From NCBI GenBank assembly GCA_023424965.1, contig JAFADI010000212.1:1-64000 (forward strand): a DNA stretch of 64,000 nucleotides, given 5' to 3'. Positions 43,582 through 51,823 of this stretch are shown here, piece by piece. The notes below the pieces were generated by a model. The model saw nothing but the letters and a program-made list of their open reading frames with translations. It was not told the origin of the DNA and did no database searches. Every line of letters begins with the position of its first letter. The stretch's first letter is position 1. Made by a program: the position numbers and the translations under genes. The stretch is from Bacillota bacterium (lineage in GTDB: Bacteria > Bacillota > Clostridia > Acetivibrionales > JAFADI01).

Positions 43582-44994
43582 CTATACGCCCATAACACCC
43601 TTCAGGGTATCCTTGTGGTCTTCCCTGTATTTTTTGATGAGTTCGTTCATCAGGCCCACCTTGTTCTGCTGCTCTCTCCAGTATGCCTGGTCCTTCTGGG
43701 CATTCAGTTCTTCAACGGTCTTGCCTTGCTGTTCCACCCAGGTGAAATATTTAAGGTTGTGCCATCTTTCCCTGTTGTATTTATCACCCTCAAAGAACCA
43801 CGAAGGCTCCTGGTAATGGAATATTCTTTCGGTCCTGGATTTGGCTTCGGCCCTGTCCAGCTTTCCGTACTGCTCTTCCATCTGCTTCATTACCGAACCG
43901 TACCTGGAAATGCTGTCTGTGGCCACGACAAAAATATTTTCGTCGGACTTCATCTTGTAGTACTTCGCAGTCTTAATAGCTCCGATGACATTGGCAATTC
44001 CGGATATTCCGAATTTGTCGGACAGGAAGTCGATCATACCCTTATCCGTAAATTCCTTCAGGAACTTGACTCCCTCCGGATCAGTCATGACCTGGAGCAT
44101 CTTTTTGCAATCCACATCGTCGATGAGTACCACCCCATCCATGTTCATGCAGTTGTGAATCCAGGTGACATGCTTGTCGCCGATTCCCTGGATGTCATGA
44201 TCCCCATAGCCGTTCAGGGCAATGGTAGGACACTGCAGCGGCTCACCCGCCACCACCTTGGCTTCCGGGAACACCTGCTTCACCCTGTCGCCGCTGGCAA
44301 TGGCACCTGCGGACCCGGCGGTGAGCACAACGGCTGCGATTCTGCCGTTGCCCATTTTCTTTTCCTGCACCAGCTCAACCATGGTGTTGCCGGTGACATA
44401 ATAGTGGAACCTGTAATTTCCGAATTCCTGGAACTGGTTGAGTATTCTTATATGATCGGGATCATCGTTTGTCAATTCCTTGGTTTTGTCGTAAATTTCC
44501 TTTACATTGGACTCACAGCCCTTGGTAGCAATGACTTCCGCGCCGTAGCCGCGGATCATGTCGAACCTTTCCTGGCTCATCATCTCAGGAAGGACAACGA
44601 TGGATTTATAGTTCATTCCACTGCCCACCCAGGCGCCGCCGATACCGAAATTACCTGTAGAAGGCCATACAAGGGTGTGGTTTGCGGGGTCTACCTCTCC
44701 CGTAACGGTTTTCTCCGAAAGGATGGAATAGGTGGGACCTACCTTATGGCTTCCCGAGGGAAATTCCTTTCCGTAGAGCACGATGATGTTCGCATCTACC
44801 CCCGTCAGTTCCTTGGGCATTACAAAATGATACACTTCATCATTGCCGTCTCGCCATGTAATGTTATAAAGGTTGATGGGGTGGAGGGGATTGTTTTTCC
44901 TGGCGTCCAGCGCCTTTTTCCTGATTTCCGGGTCAACGGTCCATGGGTGGAGCATTTCTTCAAAGGTCGGTCCAACGACTGGCAATCTCTTCAT
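43582..44994 (-). CDS. PLP-dependent cysteine synthase-like enzyme, function unknown
   Basis: A 470-residue fold type II PLP protein. Lys84 in FPSGSHKVGPTYS is the likely cofactor lysine; STGNFGIGGAWVGSG and VVLTAGSAGAIASGDR form the substrate and phosphate loops. It is longer than cysteine synthase, with a distinctive C-terminus rich in Trp, Lys and Glu. It forms an operon with the hydantoinase, so I infer that it cleaves or exchanges the beta-substituent of an amino acid released by ring opening. The true substrate is unknown. GGGAG lies 6 bases before the ATG. Confidence 0.8.
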   Translation of the reverse strand: MKRLPVVGPTFEEMLHPWTVDPEIRKKALDARKNNPLHPINLYNITWRDGNDEVYHFVMPKELTGVDANIIVLYGKEFPSGSHKVGPTYSILSEKTVTGEVDPANHTLVWPSTGNFGIGGAWVGSGMNYKSIVVLPEMMSQERFDMIRGYGAEVIATKGCESNVKEIYDKTKELTNDDPDHIRILNQFQEFGNYRFHYYVTGNTMVELVQEKKMGNGRIAAVVLTAGSAGAIASGDRVKQVFPEAKVVAGEPLQCPTIALNGYGDHDIQGIGDKHVTWIHNCMNMDGVVLIDDVDCKKMLQVMTDPEGVKFLKEFTDKGMIDFLSDKFGISGIANVIGAIKTAKYYKMKSDENIFVVATDSISRYGSVMKQMEEQYGKLDRAEAKSRTERIFHYQEPSWFFEGDKYNRERWHNLKYFTWVEQQGKTVEELNAQKDQAYWREQQNKVGLMNELIKKYREDHKDTLKGVMGV

Positions 44995-45020
44995 AATTAT
45001 CTCCCATTCAATTTATTTTA

Positions 45021-45165
45021 GCACCAACAAAACAGGTGCAAGACCGGATTATTCCTCTGCCGCTGCGCAGTATCCGATTTGCACCATTTCTTGTCACGTC
45101 AATGCTATAATGAACGCAGTTTTAAAGTGCGCTACCGATATATTTCTAAATTTAATTATAATCAA
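45021..45165 (-). promoter_or_regulatory. Promoter and alternating leader structure before the PLP enzyme gene
   Basis: TTGATT (45160-45165) and TATATC (45137-45142) are 17 bp apart on the minus strand. Downstream, 45072-45085 pairs with 45035-45049 (GGTGCAA...CGGAT), and the latter's GCACC can instead pair with GGTGC at 45021-45025. Two mutually exclusive stems suggest a switch. The remainder of 45166-45328 shows no gene or clear signal. Confidence 0.45.
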
Positions 45166-45328
45166 CCTCCGGCGCAAGTCAAAGGAATCCTGTCTTCCAC
45201 GTCGATCATTTCGCTTTTTACTCCACGGATGTAACAATATTGAGATATTTTTCTCATTTTGAGAATCAATGCATATCCATCGGACAAGAGTAGTCCATTC
45301 ACCAGGCTCTGATTACCCGTGCTTCGTG

Positions 45329-47059
45329 TCAATTGTACTGTTTAAGCTCGGATATGCCATACTTCTCCAGCTTCCTGTAAAGGGTTGCAACACTGATCCC
45401 AAGCTCCTGGGCCGCTCTTTTCTTGCTCTCGGTGGAATTCCCGAAGGTATTCATCACCTGTAGAATGGTGTTTTTTTCAATGGCCTCCAGATTGTACTGG
45501 GCCCCCGAAAATTCCGCCAGCTGCTTTTTCACCGTTACCGGCAAATTATCCGGTTCCAGGTTGGTGCCGTCATTCTGGCTATTTACAATAAAGCTCACGA
45601 TCTTCTCTATCTCTCTTACGTTGCCGGGCCAGGAATAGCCCCGCATCAGTTTTATTACACCGTCGGAAAGCATTATTTTTTTGCCCTCCATCCGGCAGTG
45701 CTTCTCAAGGAAATATTCCACCAGCACCGGAATATCGCCGGGCCTGCTGCGCACGGGAGGAATGGTGATTTCAAATGCCACCAGGGAGTAATACAGGTCC
45801 TTCCTGAACTCCCCGCTCTCCGTCCTGCTTTTCAAATCCTGGCTTGTGGAAACCAGAATGCGTAGATCGTAATCCTTTTTGTTCTGAATTACCTGCATCA
45901 GCTTGCCCTGGAGCCTCAGGGTCAAATCCCCCACTTCATCCACAAACAGCGTGCCTCCCTGGGCCAGCTGCAGCTTGCCCAGCTTTTCGTAGCCGGTGTC
46001 CTGCAGCTCATAACCGAAGATCTCCTTTTCCAGCACCGATTCCAGGCTTCCGCTGCATATGAGGGTCACAAAGGGATGCTCCTTTCTGCTGCTCTCGTTG
46101 TGGATGGCCCTGGCGAAGATTTCCTTTCCCGTTCCCGTCTCTCCCGAGATCAGCAGGTTAACGTCACTGTAGGCCAGTTTTTTAGCGCTTTCCTTGGTCT
46201 TCAGGAAGTTCTCCTCCACTCCGATAATATGCTCAAAATTAAAGTTTTTCATGTTGTGGCCCTGGAGAAAGTTCCGGTTCTTGACCACGGCATCCTGAAA
46301 CACGAAAACGCTTCCTTCTTCTTTGCCGTTCACCTTGATGGGATGGATGTTTCCCACAAGGCTGATTTTTTTCTCCCTCACCCTGGCAATATACTCCACC
46401 ATGTCCACACTTTTGAAGTTTCTCACCTTGTGAAGGGCAAATTCGTTGATTTTTTTCAGATAGACCAGCTGCTGCAGATTGTTTCCGAGAATTTCTTCCG
46501 ACTTCTCGTTGATGTGCAGGATGTGCTGGGACCGGTTGAAAACAATGACTCCGTCGCTCACACAGTCCATGAGGCTGTCCAGCAGCTCCAGGGAAAAGGC
46601 CTGCTCTTCAAAACGCCTGTGTTCTGCGGCTTTGGCTGCAATCAGTTCGGCGATTTGCTCCAGGAACATGATGTAGTTGTTGTGTTTGTCCACGATGTCG
46701 TTTTTTTTGGACTTGTCAAAGACCGCCAGGGAGATGACGCCGATGACCGCATCCCCCAGAAGGATGGGACAGCATATCTCATATTCCTCGCCGCAGTTGA
46801 AGCGGCTGTCGCAGGTCAGGCAGACTTCGTCCTTCCCCGGATTTTCCACCACCAAAGTCTTGCAGGTTTTCAAAACTCTTTTGAAAGCATTCCCTTCGTG
46901 GTTTATGGGCTTGTTGATCCCCTGGTAGAACCGGTTGGTGCCGGCAATACGGATCATACGGTCATCCACAATATCTACGTCCATTTCAAGGATGGTAGAA
47001 ATGACCTGGGCATATTTCATGACACTTTCTTTAATCGACAACAAAATGGATCCGCTCAT
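45329..47059 (-). CDS. Sigma-54-activator-like AAA+ regulator lacking the GAFTGA loop
   Basis: A 576-residue regulator. Residues 1-145 form a GAF-like sensor with clustered cysteines (80, 83, 89, 96, 97) that could bind a metal or Fe-S cluster. A PAS-like domain spans about 150-260. The AAA+ domain has Walker A GETGTGKE (306-313) and Walker B TLFVDE (370-375). A Fis-type HTH ends the protein (about 545-565). The GAFTGA loop that touches sigma-54 is missing and shortened (IFGYELQDTGYEK), and the second arginine of the usual FRxDLYYRL is Ser. It probably controls sigma-70 promoters, like TyrR. GGAGG lies 4 bases before the ATG. It follows xpt. Confidence 0.9.
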   Translation of the reverse strand: MSGSILLSIKESVMKYAQVISTILEMDVDIVDDRMIRIAGTNRFYQGINKPINHEGNAFKRVLKTCKTLVVENPGKDEVCLTCDSRFNCGEEYEICCPILLGDAVIGVISLAVFDKSKKNDIVDKHNNYIMFLEQIAELIAAKAAEHRRFEEQAFSLELLDSLMDCVSDGVIVFNRSQHILHINEKSEEILGNNLQQLVYLKKINEFALHKVRNFKSVDMVEYIARVREKKISLVGNIHPIKVNGKEEGSVFVFQDAVVKNRNFLQGHNMKNFNFEHIIGVEENFLKTKESAKKLAYSDVNLLISGETGTGKEIFARAIHNESSRKEHPFVTLICSGSLESVLEKEIFGYELQDTGYEKLGKLQLAQGGTLFVDEVGDLTLRLQGKLMQVIQNKKDYDLRILVSTSQDLKSRTESGEFRKDLYYSLVAFEITIPPVRSRPGDIPVLVEYFLEKHCRMEGKKIMLSDGVIKLMRGYSWPGNVREIEKIVSFIVNSQNDGTNLEPDNLPVTVKKQLAEFSGAQYNLEAIEKNTILQVMNTFGNSTESKKRAAQELGISVATLYRKLEKYGISELKQYN

Positions 47060-47103
47060 TGAACCTCCGTCCATGTGCCAGGGACTGATCTTTTCTATAT
47101 AAA

Positions 47104-47676
47104 CTACTCCTCAAATTCAATCTTGCCTTCTTCCATCGATTTAATAATGGCCAGGGAATGGAGGTTGACACCCTTCCTCCGCAGGGCGTTTCCGCCGTCC
47201 TGAAAACCCTTCTCAATGACAATTCCCGCGCCCACAAGGCTCGCTTCCGCCTGCTCGATAATATCCTTCAGGCCTTCTACGGCACAGCCGTTGGCGAGAA
47301 AATCGTCAAGGATCAAGACCTTGTCTTCTTTGTTCAGATACCTTTTTGACACCCTTATTTTATAGCTCCTGGCTTTCGTGTAGGAGTACACTTCACTCTC
47401 ATAGGTGTCGTTATCCAGGTTGAGGGATTCGGTCTTCTTGGCGAAAACCACCGGCACGTCGAAATGCAGTGCCGCAATGCAGGCCACTGCGATGCCCGAG
47501 GCTTCGATGGTCAGTATTTTTGTGACAGGGTAGCCGCCGAAGATCCTTTTGAATTCCTTGCCCATTTCATTAAAGAGCCGGGCGTCAATCTGGTGGTTCA
47601 AAAAGCTGTCCACTTTGAGAATATTGCCGTTTATAACCCTGCCTTCGCTCCGAATCCTTCTTTTTAACAATTCCAT
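47104..47676 (-). CDS. xpt: Xanthine phosphoribosyltransferase
   Basis: A 190-residue type I phosphoribosyltransferase that salvages xanthine to XMP. The PRPP loop is VLILDDFLANG, and the N-terminal MELLKRRIRSEGRVINGNILKVDSFLNHQID matches Xpt. It is 44 bp upstream of the AAA+ regulator and likely co-transcribed. In Bacillus xpt is under a guanine riboswitch; I see none here. In this island it lets the cell keep xanthine for nucleotides when degradation is off. The ribosome site is moderate. Confidence 0.94.
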   Translation of the reverse strand: MELLKRRIRSEGRVINGNILKVDSFLNHQIDARLFNEMGKEFKRIFGGYPVTKILTIEASGIAVACIAALHFDVPVVFAKKTESLNLDNDTYESEVYSYTKARSYKIRVSKRYLNKEDKVLILDDFLANGCAVEGLKDIIEQAEASLVGAGIVIEKGFQDGGNALRRKGVNLHSLAIIKSMEEGKIEFEE

Positions 47677-47756
47677 TGAATGTCTTACCTTTCATAAATA
47701 TATTGTGACTGTTAGATTAATTTTAGCGAAGAGAAGAAAAAAAATCAACTTGAAAA

Positions 47757-47772
47757 GGGGACGCTCCTCAAC
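47757..47772. repeat. REP-like repeat upstream of the transposase
   Basis: GGGGACGCTCCTCAAC, a slightly diverged copy in inverted orientation relative to those at 48984-49083. It lies 86 bp before the transposase start, so the transposase gene is flanked on both sides. Confidence 0.7.
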
Positions 47773-47857
47773 AACCGAACAAGCATTCGGGAAATATCTT
47801 TTCCGAACGTATGTTCCATGGTAAGATATAAGTAAATAGTATTTGGTGGTGGATTCT

Positions 47858-48787
47858 ATGCCGAGAAAGGCTCGTCAAAAGTATGCCGAAGCGGTTTATC
47901 ACGTAATGTGCCGTAGCATCTCAGAATTCCTCCTCTTTAAAGATGATGAGGATAAGGACTATTACTTAAGCCTTCTCAAAAGGTACACAGATAAATACAA
48001 GTGCAGCATTTACGCCTATTGCCTCATGGATAACCATCTGCACCTTCATTTGGACCCCAAAGGCTTTGATCTCTCCAGGTTCATGCAATGCATTAACACC
48101 GCCTATGTCTGGTATTATAACAGAAAATACCAACGGCACGGCCATGTATTCCAGGGCAGATTTGAGAGCAGAATTCTAAATACCGATGAGTACAACCTTG
48201 CCGTTTCAGCCTATATTCATAATAATCCCCACGATATCGGAGGTTTTTCCAACAAGGAGGAAAACTACAAATATTCCTCTTACGGAATTTACATTGGTAT
48301 CAGAGCAGATACACTGAAATTAATTGATACCGGCTTTATCATGGGGCTTTTCAACATTAGAGACAAGACCAAATTTGCACAAAGGTACTTCGCTTTTGTG
48401 AGTCATCAGAGGGATGTAGGCAGCTTCAAAGAGCTTAAGAAAAAGCTTTCTTCGGCGGTTGAAAATGAATACATCAGCGGCAGAAAAGTTATTTTGAGGA
48501 ATCTAGCTCCATCAAAAGCTATTTCTTTTATTTCCAGCAGGTTGATGGCAGTGGAAAAACTGGGTTTAGCCACAAAAGGCAGTAAAAAGCTTATCCACTT
48601 CCGGGCTCTCAGCGCTTATGTTCTCCGGGTGCTATGCGGACTTGGTTATAAGGATATCTGCAGCAGTATCAACAATATTACCATCTCCGGCTGTTCCCGG
48701 CTTTGTAATAAGGGATACGATTTGTTAAACAGCAAAAATCCGTTCTATTCAACTCTCTTTGAGGAACTACTAAGCTGTAACGTTTAA
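47858..48787 (+). CDS. REP-associated tyrosine transposase (RAYT, IS200-like Y1 family)
   Basis: A 309-residue protein with the Y1 HUH nuclease fold. MPRKARQKYAEAVYHVMCRS is the family start. The metal-binding motif is in MDNHLHLHLDP, and the catalytic tyrosine is probably in INTAYVWYYNRKY, followed by GHVFQGRFESRIL and YIHNNPHDIG. A C-terminal extension past about 200 has basic stretches and a possible HTH (DICSSINNITISGCSRLC). Such proteins move REP repeats. It is alone on the plus strand and flanked by inverted REP-like copies. The ATG at 47858 follows GGTGG. Confidence 0.92.
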   Translation: MPRKARQKYAEAVYHVMCRSISEFLLFKDDEDKDYYLSLLKRYTDKYKCSIYAYCLMDNHLHLHLDPKGFDLSRFMQCINTAYVWYYNRKYQRHGHVFQGRFESRILNTDEYNLAVSAYIHNNPHDIGGFSNKEENYKYSSYGIYIGIRADTLKLIDTGFIMGLFNIRDKTKFAQRYFAFVSHQRDVGSFKELKKKLSSAVENEYISGRKVILRNLAPSKAISFISSRLMAVEKLGLATKGSKKLIHFRALSAYVLRVLCGLGYKDICSSINNITISGCSRLCNKGYDLLNSKNPFYSTLFEELLSCNV

Positions 48788-49062
48788 TTCCAACTTCCCT
48801 CGTCTTTAAGCCTGTTTAAAGGTTTTATTGGCATGCCTTCCCAAATTAATCCTCAAAATGTTTGTCCTGTTAGGAAGAACTCAGTGAACTTGTCTTTAAA
48901 TAAAGGCAGTCCTCTGAGTTTTTGACGCTTCTGATTGCATTACCGGATAACTTTTCTGAATTTCTCCAACCGGTTTATGCTAAAAAGTTGAGAACTGTCC
49001 CTGAAAACTGAAAGTTGAGAACTGTCTCTCAAAACTGCAAACCTCTGTTTGTGCTGTTTGCT
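48788..49062. other. Intergenic gap after the transposase
   Basis: Its right half holds REP-like repeats. The left half (48788-48980) is AT-rich without clear signals. Confidence 0.5.
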
Positions 49063-49083
49063 TTAAAGTTGAGAACTGTCCCC
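48984..49083. repeat. Three direct REP-like repeats
   Basis: AAAGTTGAGAACTGTCCCT at 48984-49002, a one-base variant at 49011-49029 and AAAGTTGAGAACTGTCCCC at 49065-49083. The last overlaps the coding end of the TetR gene and encodes its final residues. Confidence 0.85.
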
Positions 49084-49668
49084 TGAAATTTCGCGGATGA
49101 TTAGCTTTTTGCAATACGCAAAGTACTCGTCGACGGAAAATGCCTCCGAGTCGATCAAATACTGGATGGTGGCCCCCTCCAGCAGCGAAATGATGACGCT
49201 GGCCAGCAAAACCTGCTTATCCTTTTTAAAATGAGGGGCATAGACCCCGATCAAATCCTGAAGCTCTTTCCTCCATCCGTAAAAGGAGCCCTTGAAGCCT
49301 TCCCGGAAATCCTTATCCAGCCTTGACTGGATCCAGAAATCAATTTCAGCATAGTCGTATTTTTGTTCCTGCTTGATAAAGATCAGTTTCTGCTTCAGAA
49401 AAACATCCAGTTGGCTTTCCAGCGTGTCTTCCGAGTAGGCTTTGGCCTTCTCCCGGATTTCGATGCACCGCAGGGCAACTTTCTTTTGGGCGGCCAGCAG
49501 CAAGTCCTTTTTCGAGGCATAGTAATAATGCAGATTGGACTGGCAGACATCGGCCTTTTCGGCAATGCTGCGCATTCGTGTCTCACTGATGGTCTTCTCT
49601 TCGATGACGTCAAGGGCTGCCTGCAGGATCCTCTCTTCCACCGGCACAATCTCTTTTTCTTTTTTCAT
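49063..49668 (-). CDS. TetR/AcrR family regulator 2
   Basis: A 201-residue TetR-type regulator paralogous to the one at 24475-25050. The HTH has ETRMRSIAEKADVCQSNLHYYYASK; the ligand domain repeats the pattern WIQSRLDKDFREGFKGSFYGWRK and GATIQYLIDSEAFSVDEYF. The last residues (SGDSSQL) are read from a REP-like repeat, so the natural C-terminus has been replaced or extended. It lies downstream of the second nucleoside importer and may sense a nucleobase or related compound. GGGAG lies 6 bases before the ATG. Confidence 0.92.
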   Translation of the reverse strand: MKKEKEIVPVEERILQAALDVIEEKTISETRMRSIAEKADVCQSNLHYYYASKKDLLLAAQKKVALRCIEIREKAKAYSEDTLESQLDVFLKQKLIFIKQEQKYDYAEIDFWIQSRLDKDFREGFKGSFYGWRKELQDLIGVYAPHFKKDKQVLLASVIISLLEGATIQYLIDSEAFSVDEYFAYCKKLIIREISGDSSQL

Positions 49669-49779
49669 GCTGTTCTCCCTGAATATAGCAAAACGGGACT
49701 CCTGGGAATGCCGTCAGTAATTCTGCCGACGTGTCCAACAGGAATCCCGCCATCAAACCTGCTGATATGCTATCCTGAT

Positions 49780-50811
49780 TTATTGAATAAATGTGCCTTC
49801 TTTAATTTTCTCAACGATCTCCAGGTATTTTGTCTGTATTTCCTTCGGAACCGCTTCGCTGTAGGTACCCACGCTCAAGGATCCGTTGGAAAGATTTCCG
49901 TAGATGGTCTTGCTGCCGTAAGTTCCATTCTTCACATCTTCCATGCAAAGCTTGATCATCTTTGCATTGTCCGTTACCACGCTGCCGATGACCACGGGAG
50001 ACTTCTGTGTGGCAAGCAGATCGCTGGGCTGTCCGATATCGTACCTGTCCTTATGCTTTGCCAGGGCTTCCCTGGCGCCGGAATCTACCGCGCTGGCGTC
50101 ACCGAACATAACGTCCACATTGTTCATGGAAACCATGGAATCCGCAATTTCCTTGCCTTTTGCAGAATCGCTGAAGGAGCCTGCATAGGCGGAAAATCCT
50201 TTGACATTGGGATTGACGGCTTTTGCCGCAGCCTCATAGGAAGCCAGCTTGGTCTTTGTCGTATCCAGCTCCACACCGCCGATAAATCCGATGCTGTTGG
50301 TTTTTGTCATAAGTCCCGCCAAAGAACCTGCCATATATCCGATCTGTTTTGCATCCGGCAAAAGAGATACCACATTGGCCGTCTCAACCGTACCGTTCAA
50401 CAAGGCAAAATACACCTTGGGATAATCCGCCGATACTTCTTTTACTGCATCGGAATACTGGTTACCGGGAGCAAAAATCAAATCAAAGCCCAGATCACAG
50501 TAGCTCCGGATGGTCGATGCAAAATTGGCCGTTGTAAGACCGTCGGTATACTTTGTCTCAAAACCAGTTTCCTTGGCTGCTGCAACCATGGCGTTGTAAC
50601 ATGCTGCACCCCAGCCTCCGTCTGAAATGGTGGAGTCGAGGATCATCGCAACTTTATAGGTTTTTTCTGCTTTCGGTGCCTCCTGGGACTGTTGTGCCTC
50701 CTGCGGTTTGTCCGCCGGCTGGCTTTCAGGAGCGCTCTTAGATGCCCCGCATGCTGCCAGCATTGTGGTAACCAGGACCATTGCCAGAATAAGTGATAAT
50801 ATCTTCTTCAT
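49780..50811 (-). CDS. BMP family ABC transporter substrate-binding lipoprotein 2
   Basis: A 343-residue lipoprotein with signal peptide and lipobox MLAACGAS, then a Gln/Glu/Pro-rich linker and a Bmp-type binding domain (VAMILDSTISDGGWGAACYNA, FAPGNQYSDAVKEV, IGFIGGVELD). It is only moderately similar to the first Bmp protein (different linker and ligand loops), so it may bind another purine compound. GGAGG lies 7 bases before the ATG. It is the last transporter gene of a four-gene operon (ATPase, two permeases, binding protein), followed by the TetR gene. Confidence 0.92.
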   Translation of the reverse strand: MKKILSLILAMVLVTTMLAACGASKSAPESQPADKPQEAQQSQEAPKAEKTYKVAMILDSTISDGGWGAACYNAMVAAAKETGFETKYTDGLTTANFASTIRSYCDLGFDLIFAPGNQYSDAVKEVSADYPKVYFALLNGTVETANVVSLLPDAKQIGYMAGSLAGLMTKTNSIGFIGGVELDTTKTKLASYEAAAKAVNPNVKGFSAYAGSFSDSAKGKEIADSMVSMNNVDVMFGDASAVDSGAREALAKHKDRYDIGQPSDLLATQKSPVVIGSVVTDNAKMIKLCMEDVKNGTYGSKTIYGNLSNGSLSVGTYSEAVPKEIQTKYLEIVEKIKEGTFIQ

Positions 50812-50875
50812 AAATAGACCTCCCAAATTATAATTTAAGCGTAAATAAATCTATGATAAAAGGCATCGCCTATAA

Positions 50876-51817
50876 TTATCGTTCTTCCCTGAAATAAGGC
50901 CTTCCGTTTGCCATGGGACCGGCCTTCTTGATGCCGAAAAACACAAGCACGAACAGCGTGCACAGGTAAGGCAGCATGGCCAGGAGCTGATAAGGGGTAG
51001 CAGGGCTCATTACCTGCAAACGGAGCTGCAGGGCGTCGGTAAGTCCGAACAGCAGCGCGGCAAGCAGCACTCCCCCGGGCATCCACCGGCCGAAAATAAC
51101 GGCGGACAATGCGATAAACCCACGGCCCGAAACTACACCATCCGAATAGGTGCTGATGTAGCAGGTTGTCAGGTATGCGCCGCCGATCCCCGCCAGCGCC
51201 CCGCAGATGATGCAGGCGAGATATTTCTGGCGGAATACGTTGATTCCCAGAGATTCCGCAGCTTTTGGAAACTCGCCCACCGCTTTGTAGTTCAGCCCCG
51301 CCTTCGTCTTGTTCAGGAACACAAAGGTAAAGGGTACCAGCAGATAGGCCAGGTACACAATGGGCGTGTGGTTAAAAAGCACCGGCCCGATGACGGGAAT
51401 CCGGCTGAGAAAAGGAATGGGCGCCGCATTCATCAACGTTGCCTGGAGAAGGGTCGAATTGATGCCGAAGTATATCTTGTAGATAAAGGAAGCCAGCGCT
51501 GGCGCGAAGATATTGATGGCCATGCCGTAGACAATCTGTTCCGCCCCCAGATGGATGGTGCAGAAGGCATAAACCATATTGATGAGAATACCGCCTAGGG
51601 CTCCCGCCAGAATGCCCATATAAGGGTTTCCCGTATTATAGCTGAGAATAAAGCCGGCCAATGCCCCAAAGGCCATGATTCCGTCCAGCCCTATATTCAC
51701 CAGGCCTGCCCGCTCCGAATACAATTCCGCCAAAGCCACAATAAGAATGGGTGTCGCCATGCGGACAGTGGAGAGCATCAATTCCTGGATAAATGTCATA
51801 TTGAGTACTGCTTCCAT
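50876..51817 (-). CDS. BmpA-associated ABC permease 2B (NupQ-like)
   Basis: A 313-residue permease with 8-10 membrane segments, homologous to 36550-37530. It has EAVLNMTFIQELMLSTVRMATPI near the start, YSERAGLVNIGLDGIMAFGAL and the C-terminus RPYFREER. It is 7 bp downstream of its partner permease, so the two are translated in sequence. GGAGG precedes the ATG by about 10 bases. Confidence 0.9.
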   Translation of the reverse strand: MEAVLNMTFIQELMLSTVRMATPILIVALAELYSERAGLVNIGLDGIMAFGALAGFILSYNTGNPYMGILAGALGGILINMVYAFCTIHLGAEQIVYGMAINIFAPALASFIYKIYFGINSTLLQATLMNAAPIPFLSRIPVIGPVLFNHTPIVYLAYLLVPFTFVFLNKTKAGLNYKAVGEFPKAAESLGINVFRQKYLACIICGALAGIGGAYLTTCYISTYSDGVVSGRGFIALSAVIFGRWMPGGVLLAALLFGLTDALQLRLQVMSPATPYQLLAMLPYLCTLFVLVFFGIKKAGPMANGRPYFREER

Positions 51818-51823
51818 GATTCC

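Noticed and set aside
45329..47059. A normal sigma-54-dependent activator with -24/-12 promoters in the island
   Set aside because: The GAFTGA loop is absent and I saw no convincing TGGCAC-N5-TTGC sites upstream of the genes.
47757..49083. REP-like repeats as a CRISPR array
   Set aside because: The repeats are 16-20 bp, occur in both orientations with irregular spacing and are dispersed over 45 kb; no cas genes are present.
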